64,000 bases of DNA, from positions 6,420,001 to 6,484,000 of the forward strand of contig NC_080565.1 of NCBI RefSeq assembly GCF_030253575.1, read 5' to 3'. A program made the translations under genes and the position numbers. This document shows positions 35,801-46,416 of the stretch, in pieces; position 1 is the first letter of the stretch, and every line of letters begins with the position of its first letter. This stretch comes from Rhododendron vialii (Eukaryota > Streptophyta > Magnoliopsida > Ericales > Ericaceae). The notes beneath the pieces were generated by a model. The model made no database searches and was not told the origin of the DNA. It saw nothing but the letters and a program-made list of their open reading frames with translations.

Positions 35801-38800
35801 CGTTGAAGTTTGCAATTGAGATATTTCAGTTTTAAGCTGGAAAAATGCCCACCTTTTGTGTGTGTGTGTGATTGAACGAATAGTCAACCTTAGCACTTCT
35901 TTTGTTTAATGGGACTGGCAAGAAGGTAAAAATGTTTACAGTATTGCTTCTACTCTAATCGAATTTATGGAAATCTTGTAATCCATTTCAATGAAGAAGA
36001 TGTTACCTTGCTCGACACCAGATTTTCAGAAATAAATCGAAGTCTTGGCTTTGCACCCATATGTTGTTTACATTCTTGTCTACTTGCCTTCTCCTCGGCT
36101 ATTAGGTTACCATAGCAGCATTGTATTGCAGGAATATGACTTTGCGACTGTCTTTTTTTAGATGTCGATGTCGATACTCTTGGCTTCTGCTCTTCTAAAT
36201 GCGGCAGTATGAGTACTTTGGAGAATGTTATTAAGTACAAACACATCTATTCTATGCAGAATTTCTGCTCTCATTTTTTCTTTATCTGTTTGGCGGTTGT
36301 GGTGATGATGGGAATGTTAAATTGTAACTTGTAATGTCATTTAAAGTGTAAGTTGTATGGCCAGGAGCCATGGCTCACTTAAGTTGTACGGCTCAGTTAA
36401 AGAGTTTTGTATGTTTTTGTACATTTACCAATGGTACACTCCTAAATGGTTTCCAGACACAGAAGTCCGTTTGTTGGAGCTAAACGATTACATTGGTTGC
36501 ATGTGGGACGCAAAATCTGCCCATCGGAAGTTGCAGTTGCGGCTGATTATTCAGATTCAGTTCCTGATTCATCTAATTATATGCATAGTCATGGCTATCA
36601 TCCTCTTGAAGAACTCAAAATGAGCAAAATAGTCTGCGACGCTAAGCTCAACCCTGCTGAAATAGCAAGGACTACAGTTGAGGTGCTTTATTTTCTCTGT
36701 CAAATCTCTTGGTAACAGTGACATAGTGTTAGGAAGTAAACTTGTGGGCCGCCTGAACATGAATTTTTTTTCTCGCATAATGGAACAAAACTTGAGGATA
36801 ATTGGTGTACTCGGTATTTGTATGGTAAGGATGTTTATTTATAGAAATATGAAATGCATGGTTCTGATATTTTTTTCCTGTTGTTATGATTTTCTTTTAG
36901 GCTAACAGCAGTGCGTTGCTGATATTTCCTTCCATGGTACACTGCGAACCACATGAATACGTCTCATGGGCTGAATTTCAATTTGTGATTGATGAGTGTG
37001 GAGGTGATATTTCTTAGTTATTCCTTCTTGTCATGGTACATATTTAGAACCTGGCTAGTTTCCTGATCACTTTCCTCTTTCCTGCAGATATGTTTTTTGA
37101 AATTTGTGACGATGAAAACATCTTGCAAGATCGTGGAGCTAGTAACCCTGTGGTGAGGACTTGTATGCCCTTTTCATGTTGTTTCCATCTTATAAGGAAC
37201 CATGGTAGCTAAAAATCCATGGGTGGTGGAAGTAAATGAACATGTAACAAAAGAAACTAGATGCCAAACAGACATTGGAATCTATGCGAAATTGAATGTG
37301 ATAGAATCAAAGAATGAGTAAGAGTGGAAGTTTGCTGATACCTTGTATTGAACCCTTCCCTTTTGATGTATTATGAAGCTGCACTAGTACATTGATTTTC
37401 CTTATGATGCACCTTCAGAATGTTTTAGTCGGTATTGATATATCAACATATGAGAAGCGAAGGGTAGCTGCTGCTGAGTACAATATTTTGGACCCTGGTG
37501 CAAGTGATGGCATACGTTTTTATGATGACAATGAGGTTGGAACTATTTTCTCTTGACTACTATGCTATATTTTTTCGCTTTATATGCTGAGTTTCTTCTT
37601 ATAGTAGTTGCTTTATTTTTGGTTCAAAATAGGTGGAGGATTCTGAAATGTTTGATATCCCAGTTAACTGGGGCAAGCCAACATATACTGCTGGTTCGGT
37701 CCATCCAAAATATTTTGCCAAGTGCTTGACAAAGGTGATTAAGATTTGGCTTTTCTTAACTTGTTTAAGGTCATGAAAGTTAAGCAATGATTGGCTTATC
37801 TGTTAACCTCTAGAATTAAATTAATATGGATTACAACGCATGTGCTTTCTTGCAGGCTGTTAATATGGATTATGCTAAAAAGATGGACTACCCGTCTAAT
37901 GGAGTTTCCATTATGGGTTGCCTTAGGCCTGCCTTTGTGGATGAAGAATTATATTTGCGGAGCCTCTTCAATGGTGAAGATAGTTATGGTTACGACTCAG
38001 ATAGTGATGGCTATAGCTCAGACTGGAAAGGTATTGGGATTCTGGGATGCTTCAACTATTGAAACTATGTCATGGAGTAAAATCATCCTTTTTCCTGGTT
38101 AAACAAGGAGCTTATTTCTTACACAATCAACTCATAGGGGTTTGCTGGGGATCATTAAATTCGGTAGATTGCACCACAAAAACGGACTTGGTTTGATTCT
38201 ATGTTAATATCTTCTGACCAATGGGAATCTTCTTTTCTATGAGTCCCCAACTATGCATAATCTGTTGTTTTCCAGGATGTATGTTCGGTTGTCTCTTCCA
38301 TGGGCCTACTTTCCTTTAGCAGATGGCTTTCTATCTAGACTATTCTAGAGACTCTCTGAGTTTATTGTTTGTTTTCCATTACTACCAGACCCTTGCTATT
38401 CAGAGTTGTATCCAATGCAGTTTCAGCCATAAGTGTTATGGCGACTCACATCAGATATGCTCAACATAGCCCTTAGCGTTTTCTTACCGACATTTGTAAG
38501 AAGACCCTCAAATTTGAAAAAATTTCAGTGTTTTGTTGTGCTAGTTCTAAACAAGTGGCTGATAAGCAGTCTCTTGTTTTGTCCACTTTCATTTGGTAGG
38601 AACTTCTGTTCAAAAGTTTGGGCAAAAAACCTTCAAATTGTAACGACCTATTGTAAACTTGTAGGAGGTATATTTTTTTCCAACTAAGAAAATAGAAAAT
38701 CGATTGTGCAATTCGTTTTGCTGATTTGTGTAAATTTCTAGTATTCCATATCTGCCCAATTTATATCACTTGGCTAAATCTTGTCTTTGTTAATTATCTT

Positions 38801-41800
38801 TAGATGGTGAAGATTGGGACTCCCGGCCTGAAAGTGATGGGAAACGAATAAGCTCCACTCTTTATAGGTTGGAGATTTTAAAGATAGAGCTGTTCTCCAC
38901 ATATGGTGTTCAGGCATGTATATTGAACTCAGCATCATCATCTGTTGACATTTAGTGCAATGAAATCAACTTGTAGGGGAATTTTTCTGGATGACACTGT
39001 ATAATCAATCACATGCACATAGAAACAGAACCCTATGCACTTTGCAAACAGTAAGTATATCTGTATTTACATATTACTCATATTGGTTGCAACTTACGAT
39101 ATATCAATTCGACTGCAGCAATTATATCATGCTATTCTTACTGTACGCTATTATATTTATTGCTCTTATTCTATGTCAAAGAAAAACAGGTGTTCGTGAA
39201 CACGTTCTTTACTTGACTTGACTTTTCTTGTATGTTTACAAGTGATGTTTTACCCGGATGAAAGCAAAACAGTAGTTTCTGTTATTATGACGATTAAGGC
39301 TTGACCAATATGTGATTCCTTTGTTGGGATTAGGTATTCTCATACATATCTGTAAAATGGCAAAGCTATTTCGCTTAAGAATATCCTTGTTTGTGTTTTG
39401 ACACGGGCGTATTTGGCATTGAGCTCCTTTTCCTTGTGATATTCAACTTCAATAGTATATAGTTACAGTATCTTGCCTATTCAACAGTCGGTGATTGGTT
39501 TGCATGATTTCCAAGAGGCTGAGCCTGATGTACTTGTGCACTCAACGTTGTCGATTGTAGAGCGCTACAGTGAGAAGGGGACGAGGTTGAATGTTGCTCT
39601 TAAAGCTCTCTGCCAAAAGAAGGTGCTCCATGTTCAGGTAATGATTATTTGATGGTGTTGAGTTGTTGGTTTACGTTTATTCATGCTCTTTTTATTATGT
39701 TCCACAATTCGAAAAAAGGACAAGAAAAGTCAACCTATAACAAAACAGAAGAAAGACTACAGAAGTCACTTTCTCTACAAATGGTTCATCTAGACCTAAC
39801 AATCAGGGCTGCCTAGATCATCAAAGTAATAAAGCGGGTTTCTCAACCTAGTGAAAATTTCAGTTGATTGCATGAATTGAGCTGAACTGATCAGGATAAA
39901 ATTTCTTGCTTCTATTATCTTTCCTTGAAGTGGAATTTGATGACAATTGTTGTACAAGGAGACAAGACAAATCGATGTAGCCATTGAATTTGCCGGAGTC
40001 CATGAACTCGTTTTGCCTTCATCCATCCATTTCCTGTTGTGGAAGTTCATAACTCCCACTCAATAATATTCAGACAAGTTATGTCTTTTCTTGGACAAAT
40101 TGGGAATTCTTATAAGAGCATCTTCAACCAATACTTTCGAAGACTCTATGTTAAACGATCAAACTAAGGTCTTTTATGCAAAAAGTAGGTATAAAGGACT
40201 ATAAAATTCATGTCAACTCTAGTCACATTACTCTTTACATCTCTCAAAGTCTTAGGCACATAACGCATGTGCACGAGTGTTGAAAGTGTCTTTTGAAACA
40301 TCCTAAAGTATTAAAATTCACAAAGAGCAAGGATTGAGAGCGCGAGCGAAGGATCCTACGCAAGGATTATGTGACTAAGCTCAAAGTCCTCATTCAATTC
40401 TATGTAGCTCAAATAATTCACGCATTCCATCCAAAATTCAAACTCATTTTTTTCAACTTTTATTTTGATAAATTCAGTATTGGTCTTTTTGAAGGTATTG
40501 TGAATATATTGCTGTCACTACCAATCTGGTGAAAATTAAGTGTCCAAATTAAAAGTTTTGTCAAGTTAATGAAGAAAAAATTTGTCCTCATAAAAGAGTA
40601 GGCGATCCTCTATTTTCCTTCATCCTCCATATTTGGAAGACCAAAGGCCATCCTCTCTAGTAGAGGAGCTAGGAAGCACGGCACTCCAGGGACATGCGAC
40701 CCGCTGCTGACGCACGGGGACACATATGGGAAACGCATGGTGTGTCTTTTAAATTTTTAGTATTTTTATATGGTGGGAGATGTCGGGGACATGCTAGGGA
40801 CATACATGGGGACATGATAGGGTGATTTCTATATATTTTAAAAGCTTTTCTAGAGTGAAATATTTTTAACTTCAAAAGTGTTGGACCAAAAGTGTAAATA
40901 TAAAACAGGTGTGACTTGTGAGTCGTGTGATATACATGGGGACATGACAAGGTGATTTCTATATATTTTAAAAGCTTTTCTAGAGTGAAATATTTTTAAC
41001 TTCAAAAGTGTTGGACCAAAAGTGTAAATATAAAACAGGTGTATATTTAATACTCACATACTAGCAATCAATAATGCATTAGATGGGAAGCTTAATCGAA
41101 ATATTTAGTGGTTACAATGTAGGTTTGCAAAACTAAAAAAGTAAAATTTGCCGTGTTTGTGCCCCATTTTATTAGAATTGACGTGTCCCATGTCCATATC
41201 CGTGTCCACGTCCCCCACCGTGTCCATGTACGTATCTGTGTCCCTCTACGTCTGTGCAATGTAGGAGTGGGAAGAGTACTTGAGGTCGCCCTCCAGGTAT
41301 ATGGCGGTTGCTACAATGGTGCTCGAGACCACCGGAGGTGGAGGTGAAGGAGGAGAGAGCTTGGGGCGGACTTAGAGAGAGAGGGATGGCAGTGGAGAGA
41401 GGTCTTAACCAGAGAGTAGATAGGTGTATTGAATGCTTGTTGAATACTTGTCTTTACTATAGTGTCAATTCTCCTTATATATGAGCCTTGGAGATGAGAG
41501 AGCCAGGTGTGAGGCTCCTCCCCATTGGTGGACAGAGTGGAGGTTGACATGCTTTCCTCTTTTAGTCCCAAGTTAGGCCTTTGAGCTCGTAGTCAAGGAA
41601 CCAACAGAGGCTATTTCGGTGATACATGGAGACCCATATCATCTGTGTAAAATCAGGGTTCCCAAACAATCCTTGAAAAACCCTAACAATATGAATGCGA
41701 ATCACAAAATAATACTACTAGCAAAAACTACGTGAGCAATCAAACCCACAACGCAGAGATATACGTGAAAAACCTCAGAATTGGTAAAAACCACGGGAAG

Positions 41801-44800
41801 GAATCAAATCACTATAATCATTGTGCAGTTACCGATATACCTATCTAAACAAAGTAAATCCTCACAACGTTCTAAGTATCACCTGCCGAGTCACACGTAC
41901 ACCGCACCTAGTGATCTTGATTGCCAAAAGCCTTGAGTCCACAAGCCCTCCAAAAAAACCTAATCAAAATTCTCCTTTGGATGCTTTGATCTTTTTGCTC
42001 CTGCCGCCGCACGTTGCCTTTTTCTTAATCACTGTATAAGTATATTCAGCATATGGCCCAATCCTTGCCATCCCTTTTTCTCTTTTTATAAGGCTGTGTT
42101 GGAAACCTAGAAAAACAAGTCCATATATAGATATTTTTTTCCACATTTCTTTTTCATTTAAAAAAACAGATTATGCCATCGATCCGTCCATCGATCCGTC
42201 CTCGCCAAAATTCGTCTCGCAAAAGTCAACCTCCTTTTTATCCCGAACGCTCACTCCTTTTTATCCCAAACGCTCACTCTCAATTACAAATAATAATGAT
42301 TCCTTCCACTCTAATCCTATACAGACTCACTAGCCTATAAGAAATAATTAAATTTTCAACTCGATATAAAATATGTGTTTTGTTATATGGAATTGCCAAT
42401 TCACACTTTGGAATTTGGTCCTTACAATCTGCCAAGTCAGGCAGTAGGTATGATACGGGCTCCGAGGTGCCAGGCGGTAGGTATGATACTTCTTCCGAGA
42501 TGTCAGATGGCGGTCAATGCCCTCTCTCTCTAGGACCGGTCAAGTTAGAGCTCGCCGGAGGCAAGCTCGCCCTCCTTGACAAACCCTTTGCTCTAGCCTC
42601 CGAACCACATTCCTCCTTGGGTCCCGAGCAAGGTACCTAGGCGCTGCTCCCGGCCTAGGATGGTGTATAGAGTCGCCTTTAAGTATTTTTGGAGTTTTCA
42701 AAGTGTTAAGTTGGAGATGAGGTGCCTGGAGGTGACTTCACTCCTCCATGGGTGAAGAGTTCCTGGAGGAGGCCTTACTCCTCTGGAGGTGGAGTTTGTG
42801 GAGGAAGCTTGTTTCGGCGGAGGCAAGGTTTGTGGAGGAGGTATTGCTCCTCCGAAGACACAGTTTGTGGAGGAAGTCTTCTCTTGGGCGGAATGTATAA
42901 TTTGTGGAGGAAGCTTCACTTTGGCGGAGGCAAGGTTTGTGGAGGAAGCCTTGCTCCGCCGGAGGTGAGTATCATGGAGGAAGCCTTGCTCCTCCTGGAG
43001 GCAAGTGTTATGGAGAAAGCGTTGCTCCTCCCGGAGGTGAGTATTGTGGAGGAGGCTTTGCTCCTCTTGGAGGTGATGATTGTAGAGGAAGCCTTGCTCC
43101 TCCTGGAGGTGAGTATTGTGGAGGAAGCCTTACATTGGCGGGAGGCAAGGCTTGTGGAGGAAGCTTTGCTTTGGCGGAGGTAAAGTCAGTGGAGGAGGCA
43201 TTGCTCCTTTGGAGATAAAGTTTGTGGAGGAAGCTTCACTTTGGCAGAGGCAAGGTTTGTGGAGGAAGCCTTCCTCTGCTGAAGGTGAGTATCATGGAGG
43301 AAGCCTTGCTCCTCCTAGAGGCGAGTGTTAAGCAGAAAGCCTTGCTCCTCCCAGAGGTGAGGATCATGGAAGAAGCCTTGCTCCTCCTGGAGTTGAGTAT
43401 TGTGGAGGAGGCCTTGCTCCTCCTGGGGAGAGTCGCCAGAGGGGCTCTTAGAGAAGGTATATCCGGATGTGGGATATATCATATACCCACATTAATGTCT
43501 CCTTGCGCGCATATACTCATATCTCGGAATGAGTGTGTGCGGGCATAATTGAATTATGGCGGGAGCCTCGTTCCTCCTGGGGAGGGTCGCTGGAGGGGCT
43601 CTTGGAGAAGGTATATCCGGATGGGGGATATATCATATACCCACAATGTCTTGACAGTTATCTTGACATAATTTTCTGAAAAAGAAAAACCAAGAATATG
43701 AAAGGGTATTGAATTGCTTATATGATACTTGGATTGTACCTTTTTTTTTCTCAGATGGGAACATGAAACATTATCGGTAGGTACCGAGTCCCAATATGGC
43801 TGATGTATTGTGGTGTGAACAAAAATCGCATATGTAACAGTGTTGCGTAATGGTATTGTCCGTTACATTGATACTGTTACGTAACAGTATCGATGGTTTT
43901 TCCAATGTTGTGCGAAATTGGAAAAAAATCACAACTTAGGCTACCAATTTCGCTCTATGACTGTTACACCCCGAAATTGCAACATCGTGACATACCGTTA
44001 TGGCGACCAATACTAATATTTTGAACCAGATGGGAGGTCTGAATTGTACCTTATTACGCGTATTTTGCACGTTTGGAGAAGTGTGTATTTTCTTGCTGTT
44101 TTGGTTTCTAGTCTCATTTTATCTCTTTCCTGTAGGAAGCAAATTTAATTGGAGTTGACAGCCTTGGAATTGATGTTAGAGTTTTCTCCGGCTTAGAAGT
44201 ACAAACACATCGGTTTCCCTTCAAAGTCCAGGTAACTTGCAAAGTTTGAGAATGCATTCTCCATTTCAGGCCTCACATCATCTGACTGTCGTTTCATATC
44301 CTACGGTTGGGTGTATTTGAATTACGTATCCTAGAAATACAAAAATTTAAACAGATGTAACTTAAAATAATAGCGCAAGTTTCAAACGTTATTTCATGGC
44401 GAGGACCATTTCTTAAAGTTGTAGTACAGGCTTATTTTTATCATTCTGCGTGTAATCAGTAAATAGTGAGTTACACCAACTCTTTGTCTTTCTGATTTTA
44501 CACAATCAATTAGAAAGTTGTGAAATCCAGAATACAAGCTAATGGATCATATTTTAGCAAATAAATCTAAATGTCCAAGATGCGTCCACGTACTTGAAAT
44601 CAACTTTTGGTTACACTAGTTCTTTAGGATTTTTACCTAGGGAGATTGGATGCTGGAACGCCTGCACCTAATACTCTTACCTTAGATGTACAATATTGGT
44701 GCTTTCTTTTCCTTTGATGATTCAATAATCATAGGTCATCCTTCCTCCTCATATTAACTTGTGCATTATTACACACTAATACGGGTTTGCTTCAATTCGT

Positions 44801-45862
44801 ATCATTATCACAACTTTGTCCTATCTTTGTTTTTTTCCCCTCTATCTTTTTCTTGAGGCACCCCTAGGTTCAAGCTCGACTGCAGATTATATCATTGTCC
44901 TCCTCCTCCTAATCTGGTTGGTTAATATCATTTCTTTTGAACCTGTTTGGATTCTCTAACCCATTACGCTGTCTATTTCTGTTGTCATATTTGTTTGAAG
45001 GTTTGAGTTACTTTTGTGCATGTATGTGCACATATGTATAAAGCCAATGTCCAGTTGATGACACTAATTTTGATAAAACCCGCAAAAACGTGGTGCAATG
45101 TCAATGAAATCACACTGGTTTGCATTTTTGTTTCACCTTCTGTTTCCACATGACAGCTATGTACGTTCTTAACTATGCTCCAATTAATGGTATGATGAAT
45201 CTTCTGATGCAAATTTTGTGGTACTCATGCTTTTCCTGATTTGATGAATAATTTGCTTTTATTTTCCCTTCCGTTAGTCACTAATGATCAAGGAATAGTT
45301 TTTCTTTCATAATCAGCTTTAGAATACTTTTTGAATAATTATTTGGTGGACGTTTTTTGTGACTTGCTCTTTTGGTATTTTTGGGTAAAAAATTCAGTGA
45401 ACAGATGTTTTGAAATTCTCAGAAACCATTTTGTCTATAATATGAAAAAATTATAACACGACTAGTGTTTTGAGTTAAAAAAAAGTAGAGTTGTTTGAAG
45501 TATTCTGCAAAACTTATTTTGACAGCAACCAAACAGGCCCCAAAATTGGTTTCTAGCGTTCAAAAAACGGTAGAGAATTGTTCAAATTGTATGTAAAAAT
45601 AGACAAATAGTGTTTTTTTTTTGTTACTCAAATTGGTAATGACATTTGAGATCCAAATGCGGCCAAATTCAAAAGAGTAAAGAGTGTTGAGTTAATGGAT
45701 GTGAAACCTGCTGATATACTCTGAATACCGTACCTGCAGGCAAAATCAGAGGCTGCTGCTGTGAAACAGATCAATCAACTCCTGTTTCCACGTGCTCACC
45801 GAAAAAAATTCAGGGCTCATGGACCTCATGGTGATGGAATTAGGGATGAAGTTCCATTTTAA
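32247..45862 (+). CDS. FMN-binding split-barrel / HugZ-like protein, At3g59300 family, 474 aa
   Basis: Twelve exons in continuous phase: 32247-32280, 35674-35797, 36457-36682, 36901-37003, 37088-37152, 37419-37535, 37633-37734, 37856-38030, 38804-38913, 39488-39637, 44136-44231, 45740-45862 (1,425 nt). The protein resembles Arabidopsis At3g59300/At5g24060/At3g49140, which carry a pyridoxamine-oxidase-like FMN-binding split barrel and a HugZ-type C-terminal domain but are often mislabelled PPR. Recognisable blocks are HPLEELK, AEIARTTVEANSSALLIFP, HPKYFAKCLTK, PSNGVSIMGCLRPAFVDEEL, EPDVLVHSTLSIVERY and LIGVDSLGIDVRVFSG. The Ala/Ser-rich N-terminus could be a plastid transit peptide (inference). 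No PPR repeat is present. The ATG context (CTCTCC-ATGGCG) is good. Intron 9 uses a GC donor. Introns 1 (3.4 kb) and 10 (4.5 kb) are swollen by repeats. Confidence 0.88.
33549..33678. mobile_element. 130-bp Tourist-like MITE, TTA target duplication
   Basis: The ends GGGTGTGTTCCACTAA and its inverted partner TTAATGGAACAGGGCC are flanked by TTA (33546-33548 and 33679-33681). Internal AATAAGTACTTA blocks mirror each other. Confidence 0.65.
34945..35020 (-). mobile_element. tRNA-like SINE head relic
   Basis: On the minus strand, CCTAACCAAGTGGTAAGG resembles a polymerase III box A and TTGGGTTCAAGC a box B, spaced as in tRNA-derived SINEs. It does not fold convincingly as a tRNA. Confidence 0.4.
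40804..41040. repeat. Tandem duplication with 130-bp period
   Basis: ACATGGGGACATGATAGGGTG (from 40804) and ACATGGGGACATGACAAGGTG (from 40934) start two nearly identical units carrying TTTTAAAAGCTTTTCTAGAG and GTGTTGGACCAAAAGTG. The second unit runs into different sequence at about 41040. Confidence 0.8.
42790..43440 (+). repeat. 36-bp minisatellite, about 18 copies
   Basis: The unit is roughly GTGGAGGAAGCCTTGCTCCT plus CCTGGAGGTGAGTATT. Because the period is a multiple of three, open reading frames persist through the array in more than one frame, giving repeats such as VEEALLLLEVSI. It lies wholly inside an intron and is not considered coding. Confidence 0.9.
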
Positions 45863-46416
45863 ATCAGCTGTTTCTTCTTCTTCCTTTGTCCTTCTGGAAT
45901 TAGAGTATGAAAATAAGTGTCACATTAACCAGTAATTTTCCTCAAACTTCAAACTTTTTTTACCCCCTATTTTTATCTTTCTTCATTTTATCTTTTTTTT
46001 TTCTTTCTGAAAGTTTCGTAATTAATCACCATGTACATAAGACCGCATATTTATTTTTATTTCCAGAAAGATATAAAGGTGAAAAATTCTTGTACATCTG
46101 CCACCATTGCGGATGAGATGGCTTTAAGTATTTCTGCTGGATACAGTTTTTTCACTCATGGCTATTTGATTACTGACGAGGAGTTGCTTATATACCGCAA
46201 GAGAATGATGGGTTAGAAAGAAGTTTTGTGGGTTCAAATAGAATCAAGCCCACAACTTTATTGAAGATTAATAACAACGTTGTTGTTCTAAAAATACCAA
46301 AAAATTCTACAACGGCACTTTTTGCTCAACAAATACAAGGAGTTCAGATACAGACTTCATCATCGCCCGAGCAACAAATTAGGACATCAACTATACAGAC
46401 TTCACCAGGTTTTTTC
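45863..46416. other. Convergent 3' ends of the split-barrel gene and PAM16
   Basis: The two genes converge across 554 bp that must hold both 3' UTRs. No other gene is seen. Confidence 0.7.

Larger units (their letters stand above)
39638..44135 (+). other. Intron 10 of the split-barrel gene (4.5 kb, repeat-filled)
   Basis: Contains the 130-bp tandem duplication (40804-41040), an LTR-like stretch around 41640-41830 (GTGAAAAACCTCAGAATTGG, AAAACCACGGG), the 36-bp minisatellite (42790-43440) and a second copy of the segment CTCTTAGAGAAGGTATATCC (43449 and about 43599). It is probably the remains of one or more LTR elements. Confidence 0.55.

Noticed and set aside
42722..43548. Several long Gly/Ser- or Glu/Leu-rich open frames
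   Set aside because: They come from a 36-bp minisatellite whose period is divisible by three, inside an intron.
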